From contig DASQWB010000054.1 in NCBI GenBank assembly GCA_035640455.1, forward strand, positions 1 to 10,845: a stretch of 10,845 nucleotides of DNA, given 5' to 3'. The position numbers and the translations under genes are program-made. Positions within the stretch are counted from its first letter, which is position 1; the number at the start of each line of letters is the position of its first letter. The notes under the pieces are model-generated. The model was not told the origin of the DNA and did no database searches. It saw nothing but the letters and a program-made list of their open reading frames with translations. This document shows positions 7,816 through 10,845 of the stretch, in pieces. The DNA comes from AC-50 sp035640455 (GTDB taxonomy: Bacteria; Actinomycetota; Thermoleophilia; Gaiellales; Gaiellaceae).

Positions 7816-8390
7816 GCGCGCCGCCTGCCCCGCCGCTCCTCCTCGCCTCCACCTCTCCGCAGCGGCGCGCGATCCTCGAGCAGCTCGGCATTCCGTTCGC
7901 GCTCGTCGAGCCGCGCTACGACGAGCGTGGGGACGACCCCGTCGAGCACGCGGCCGGCAAGGCGCGGTCGGTGGCGGCTGATGCGGCCGGCGACGACCGG
8001 CCGGTGCTCGGCGTCGACACCGTCGTCGTCTGCGGCGGGATCGTGTTGGGGAAGCCGGCCAGCGCGGGCGAGGCGGAGGAGATGCTCGAGACGCTCGGCG
8101 GGCGGAGGCACGAGGTGGTGTCGGGCCTCTGCCTGCGTACGCAGGCGTGGGAGGAGCTTCGCCGCGAGACGACCTATGTCGAGTTCCGGCCGCTGACGCC
8201 GCGCGACCTCGCCGCGTACGTGGCGACCGGCGAGTGGGAGGGGCGTGCGGGGGCGTATGCGATCCAGGGCCGCGGCGGCGGCCTCGTCCACCGCATCGAG
8301 GGCGACTACCTCAACGTCGTGGGCGTCCCGGCCGCGGCGCTCGTCGAGCTCCTCGCGACCCGCTTTCCCGGCGTCTACGGGTTCGGCTGA
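7812..8390 (+). CDS. maf: Maf family nucleotide pyrophosphatase
   Basis: Maf proteins hydrolyse nucleoside triphosphates, preferring dTTP/UTP or modified nucleotides depending on subgroup, and are linked to division arrest and housecleaning of abnormal nucleotides. The 192-aa product has the whole motif set. LASTSPQRRAIL (11-22) is the N-terminal signature, and AGKARSV (48-54) supplies a conserved lysine. GVDTVV (67-72) holds D69, the presumed catalytic aspartate, followed by GKPAS (80-84). RRHEVVSGL (98-106) and YVATGEWEGRAGAYAIQG (136-153) complete the active site, then IEGDYLNVVGVP. Without detailed comparison the substrate subgroup cannot be fixed. The GTG at 7812 overlaps the upstream TGA as GTGA, a strong sign of translational coupling. 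maf often neighbours mreB in bacteria, and here only one gene separates them. Confidence 0.95.
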   Translation: MSAPPAPPLLLASTSPQRRAILEQLGIPFALVEPRYDERGDDPVEHAAGKARSVAADAAGDDRPVLGVDTVVVCGGIVLGKPASAGEAEEMLETLGGRRHEVVSGLCLRTQAWEELRRETTYVEFRPLTPRDLAAYVATGEWEGRAGAYAIQGRGGGLVHRIEGDYLNVVGVPAAALVELLATRFPGVYGFG

Positions 8391-8425
8391 GCCAACTTCC
8401 GCCTGCCCGGCGCGTCTCCCCTTAC

Positions 8426-9583
8426 GTGCGGATCGTTGCGATCGCCCTGCTGTCCCTGGCCGCCGCCGGTGCGGCGCGAGGAGAGGCCTGGCCTCCGGTC
8501 GAGCGCGCGAACAGCCGAGTGCTCCTCTCCGGGCCGGTGCTGGCGGGGTCTGTCGTGGTCTGGCTCGAGCGGCGCGGCAACGAGGCGCGGCTCGAGCGCG
8601 CCGTTCCCGGACGCCGGCCCACGGTCCTCTTCAGGCAGGCGCTGCGGGGGAACGTCTCGCTCGACGACCTGGCCGCCTCGCAGGGCGTCGTGGCGCTCGA
8701 GCGACGGACGGTCGTCTGCCCGCCACCGAATCCGCCGATCGCCTACAGCTGCACGGAGCAGCGCGAGGTTCTCGGCCGCGGGCCCTCCGGACGGCTCCGC
8801 GTGCTCGCAAGGAGCGACGACTGCGGCGGCGGTGCGATCAGTGTGCCGACGAGCGTCGACGCGAGCGGCGACCTCGTCGCGATCGGCGAGAACGTCTGCA
8901 TCCCGCCGGGCGACCGCCGGCGGCAGATCGTAGTCGCACGTCTCGGCCGGGCAGGCTCGAGCCTCGTGTGCGACGCCGATCTGCTGCACGGGCCGTCCCG
9001 CTGCCGCGGCGACGCGCGCGTCGCTGGCCGCTTTGTCGCGTGGAGCGAGGGCCGGAACGCCGTCGTCGTCTACGACCGGCTGCGGCGGCGCGTGGCATAT
9101 AGGCCGCTCCTCCCGCGCGTGCAGAGCTTCGACGTCCAGGCGAACGGGAGGCTCGCGGTCGCCTACTACCCGCAAGGCCTCGGCGGCGGCGCGTCCGTGG
9201 CCTGGCGCACCCGGCCGGCGGGCGGCATGCTGCCGTTCCGGGCCAAGGTCTCCGACCGCTCGAGGTCGGTCGTGCGCATCGCGGGCGACCGGATCCTCGC
9301 CGAACGCATCCTCTTCCGGGGCGCGTCGGCGCTCGTCGTCTCCGACCTGCGTGGGCGGACGACGCGCATCGCGCGCTTCGCCGCGCCGGTGCGGCGCGAG
9401 GGAGACTTCGACCTCGACGGGCGCCGGGTGACATGGGCGTCGACCCGGATCACGAGCACGAGGCTCGTGTGCCCGCCGCCCGGCGAAGGCGCGCCGTGCG
9501 TCCGGGCCGAGACGGGCGTCACGACAGTCTGGCTAGGAAGACACGCCCTGGCGCGGCTCTCGTTCGGCGACGTGACCCGGTAG
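8426..9583 (+). CDS. Secreted hypothetical protein, probably beta-rich with disulfides
   Basis: This is a 385-aa exported protein of unknown function. GTG 8426 opens a typical signal peptide: MRIV, then a hydrophobic Ala/Leu core (AIALLSLAAAGAA) with likely cleavage near residues 17-21 (GAARGEA). The mature part alternates short beta-like stretches such as GPVLAGSVVVWLERRG, SGDLVAIGENV, AGRFVAWSEGRNAVVVYDRL, NGRLAVAYY, AGDRILAERI and DGRRVTWAS. These recurring 'G.xVaW' strands are reminiscent of TolB-like or other beta-propeller blades, but this is inferred by eye. Four cysteine pairs sit close in sequence: VVCPPPNPPIAYSC, DDCGGG with ENVC, LVCDADLLHGPSRC, and LVCPPPGEGAPC. That arrangement suits disulfides outside the cytoplasm. 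It starts 35 bp after maf with no obvious ribosome site and ends 52 bp before mreB. Confidence 0.8.
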   Translation: MRIVAIALLSLAAAGAARGEAWPPVERANSRVLLSGPVLAGSVVVWLERRGNEARLERAVPGRRPTVLFRQALRGNVSLDDLAASQGVVALERRTVVCPPPNPPIAYSCTEQREVLGRGPSGRLRVLARSDDCGGGAISVPTSVDASGDLVAIGENVCIPPGDRRRQIVVARLGRAGSSLVCDADLLHGPSRCRGDARVAGRFVAWSEGRNAVVVYDRLRRRVAYRPLLPRVQSFDVQANGRLAVAYYPQGLGGGASVAWRTRPAGGMLPFRAKVSDRSRSVVRIAGDRILAERILFRGASALVVSDLRGRTTRIARFAAPVRREGDFDLDGRRVTWASTRITSTRLVCPPPGEGAPCVRAETGVTTVWLGRHALARLSFGDVTR

Positions 9584-9617
9584 GCACGTCCAGTTCGGCT
9601 TTTCGCCGCGACCTAGC

Positions 9618-9623
9618 TAGACT
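9618..9623 (+). promoter_or_regulatory. Possible -10 element for mreB
   Basis: TAGACT fits the TANNNT -10 pattern in the 52-bp gap before mreB and ends 12 bases before the ATG. TTCGGC at 9594-9599, 18 bases further up, is only a weak -35 candidate. No Shine-Dalgarno sequence is evident before the mreB ATG, so a start of transcription very near the ATG would fit. Evidence is motif matching by eye only. Confidence 0.25.
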
Positions 9624-9635
9624 CGGGCGACCTCG

Positions 9636-10682
9636 ATGGCCTTCCTGAACTCGATCACCGGCTGGGGTGGCCGTGACATGGCCGTGGACCTCGGAACTGC
9701 GAACACCCTCGTCTACGTGCGGGGCCGGGGGATCGTGCTCTCCGAGCCCTCCGTCGTCGCGATCGACCAGCGCTCCGGCGAGGTGCACGCGGTCGGCGTC
9801 GAGGCGAAGCGGATGCTCGGCCGCACGCCCGGCTCGATCTCCGCGATCCGCCCGCTCAAGGACGGCGTGATCGCCGACTTCGACGTCACCGAGCAGATGC
9901 TCCGGCACTTCATCCAGAAGGTGCACCAGCACCGGTTCGCGCACCCGCGCGTCGTCGTCTGCGTCCCGAGCGGCGTCACGGGCGTCGAGAAGCGCGCCGT
10001 CGAAGAGGCGACCCTTTCCGCCGGCGCGCGGCAGGCCTACCTGATCGAGGAGCCGATGGCCGCGGCGATCGGCGCCGGCCTGCCCGTCGCCGAGCCGACC
10101 GGAAACATGATCGTCGACGTCGGCGGCGGCACGACCGAGGTCGCCGTCATCTCCCTCGGCGGCATCGTCGTCTCCCAGAGCCTCCGCGTCGGCGGCGACG
10201 AGATGGACGACGCGATCGTCAACCACGTGAAGCGCGAGTACAAGCTGCTCGTGGGCCAGCAGACGGCCGAGGAGATCAAGCTCGAGATCGGCTCCGCCTA
10301 CGACATGCGCGAGGAGCTCCAGGCCGAGGTCCGCGGTCGCGACATGCTGACCGGCCTGCCGAAGACGGTCATCCTCTCCTCGGAGGAGGTCCGGCAGGCG
10401 CTCGACGAGCCCGTCAGCCAGATCATCGAGGCGATCAAGTCGACGCTCGACAAGACGCCGCCCGAGCTCGCGGCCGACATCATGGACCGCGGGATCGTCC
10501 TTGCGGGCGGTGGCTCGCTGCTCACGAACCTCGACGAGCGGCTGCGCCACGAGACGCAGATGCCCGTGCACCTCGCGGAGAGCCCGCTCACCTGCGTCGC
10601 CGTCGGCTCCGGCCGCAGCCTCGAGGAGTTCGAGGCCATCCACCGCTCGGCCCGCGCCCGCCGCAACAACCATCGGCGCTAG
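9636..10682 (+). CDS. mreB: Rod shape-determining protein MreB
   Basis: MreB is the bacterial actin homologue that forms membrane-bound filaments guiding lateral cell-wall synthesis. The 348-aa product has the normal length. Phosphate-1 is DLGTANT (18-24), phosphate-2 is DVGGGTTE (161-168), and the adenosine motif is GIVLAGGGS (about 286-294). Other family signatures are RPLKDGVIADFDVTEQMLRHFI, VCVPSGVTGVEKRAV, YLIEEPMAAAIGAGLPV and LRVGGDEMDDAI. The N-terminus MAFLNSITGWGG resembles the short membrane-targeting segment of other MreB proteins. The ATG at 9636 gives this normal start. mreC would be expected next, but the window instead shows at least 160 bp of repeats after the stop. The presence of MreB suggests a rod-shaped or elongating cell and argues against actinobacterial groups that have lost it. 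Confidence 0.97.
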   Translation: MAFLNSITGWGGRDMAVDLGTANTLVYVRGRGIVLSEPSVVAIDQRSGEVHAVGVEAKRMLGRTPGSISAIRPLKDGVIADFDVTEQMLRHFIQKVHQHRFAHPRVVVCVPSGVTGVEKRAVEEATLSAGARQAYLIEEPMAAAIGAGLPVAEPTGNMIVDVGGGTTEVAVISLGGIVVSQSLRVGGDEMDDAIVNHVKREYKLLVGQQTAEEIKLEIGSAYDMREELQAEVRGRDMLTGLPKTVILSSEEVRQALDEPVSQIIEAIKSTLDKTPPELAADIMDRGIVLAGGGSLLTNLDERLRHETQMPVHLAESPLTCVAVGSGRSLEEFEAIHRSARARRNNHRR

Positions 10683-10706
10683 CCCGCGTCCACGCCGATC
10701 CGCTGA

Positions 10707-10724
10707 GGCGCCGCTCGCGGCGCC
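10707..10724 (+). terminator. Perfect GC hairpin after mreB (possible terminator; diverged copy of the repeat hairpin)
   Basis: GGCGCCGC (10707-10714), a TC loop, and GCGGCGCC (10717-10724) form a perfect 8-bp stem starting 24 bases after the mreB stop. No run of T follows (GCCTTCAGG), so it is not a classical intrinsic terminator, although U-poor hairpins are often proposed as terminators in GC-rich actinobacteria. The 21 bases 10705-10725 match 10744-10764 at 18 positions, so it is also a diverged copy of the repeat hairpin downstream. Confidence 0.4.
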
Positions 10725-10741
10725 GCCTTCAGGACGGGCGG

Positions 10742-10845
10742 CCGAGGCACCGCTTGCGGTGCCGTTTGGAGGAGCCGTGCGCTTCGCCCACGGTTCCGTT
10801 CCCGAGGCACCGCTTGCGGTGCCGTTTGGAGGAGCCGTGGGCTTC
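10742..10845. repeat. 60-bp-period direct repeat with hairpins, running off the window end
   Basis: Bases 10742-10785 and 10802-10845 are identical over 44 bp apart from one change (C at 10780, G at 10840), a period of exactly 60 bp. The window ends inside the second copy, so the number of copies is unknown. Each copy holds a perfect 8-bp stem with a TT loop, GGCACCGC/GCGGTGCC, at 10746-10763 and 10806-10823. The first copy also has a second hairpin: GGAGCCGTG (10771-10779) pairs with CACGGTTCC (10789-10797), with one G-T wobble. No gene was recognised in 10683-10845. The unit length is a multiple of three and one + frame stays open through it. Confidence 0.9.

Noticed and set aside
7731..8291. 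Minus-strand open frame of 186 codons opposite maf
   Set aside because: maf is complete with all motifs and a GTGA coupling. The antisense frame has no start signal or domain.
9519..10673. Minus-strand open frame of 384 codons opposite mreB
   Set aside because: It lies antisense to a complete, well-conserved mreB. Its Asp/Leu/Arg-rich sequence without motifs marks it as a shadow.
10742..10845. CRISPR array
   Set aside because: Only two units are visible, the near-identical block is 44 bp with just 16 bp between, and the period and internal double hairpins do not fit CRISPR repeats and spacers. No cas genes are near.

Overview
The window is strongly GC-rich, nearly all coding, and packed on the + strand, with frequent GTG/TTG starts and GC-ending codons. 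The proteins are housekeeping enzymes with an actinobacterial flavour. A clpP-clpX end, valS-folC, ndk, maf and mreB together in one short stretch suggest a deep-branching, MreB-containing actinobacterium such as a member of the Thermoleophilia (Gaiellales/Solirubrobacterales). That placement is inferred from gene content and composition. No rRNA or tRNA is present to confirm it.

Layout. 1-285: C-terminal part of clpP. 319-1593: clpX, in the same operon. About 1584-2276: a 5-formyltetrahydrofolate cyclo-ligase family protein overlapping the end of clpX, with no canonical start codon where the family begins. 2251-2565 on the minus strand: a small three-helix membrane protein filling the only gap in the + strand coding. 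2591-5002: valS. 5022-6080: folC. 6091-6639: membrane-anchored double zinc ribbon protein. 6645-7058: ndk. 7051-7815: SAM-dependent methyltransferase. 7812-8390: maf. 8426-9583: secreted protein of unknown function, probably beta-rich. 9636-10682: mreB. 10683-10845: a repeat-bearing intergenic stretch cut by the window edge.

How the parts fit. clpP and clpX encode the two halves of the ClpXP protease. The cyclo-ligase and FolC both act on folates and flank valS. From valS to maf the genes are spaced 19 bp or less or overlap (GTGA between the methyltransferase and maf), so folC, the zinc ribbon gene, ndk, the methyltransferase and maf are probably one transcript. Maf (a nucleotide pyrophosphatase often found beside shape genes) and the secreted protein lead into mreB.

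Most of the window is ordinary core genome. The least ordinary stretch is downstream of mreB: two 60-bp-period repeat copies, each with a perfect 8-bp hairpin. A third, diverged copy of that hairpin lies upstream and keeps its pairing through a compensatory base-pair change. Other points worth checking are the missing canonical start of the cyclo-ligase gene, the folC start and its altered DxAHNP motif, the divergent small membrane gene against valS, and the alanine tail of ClpP.
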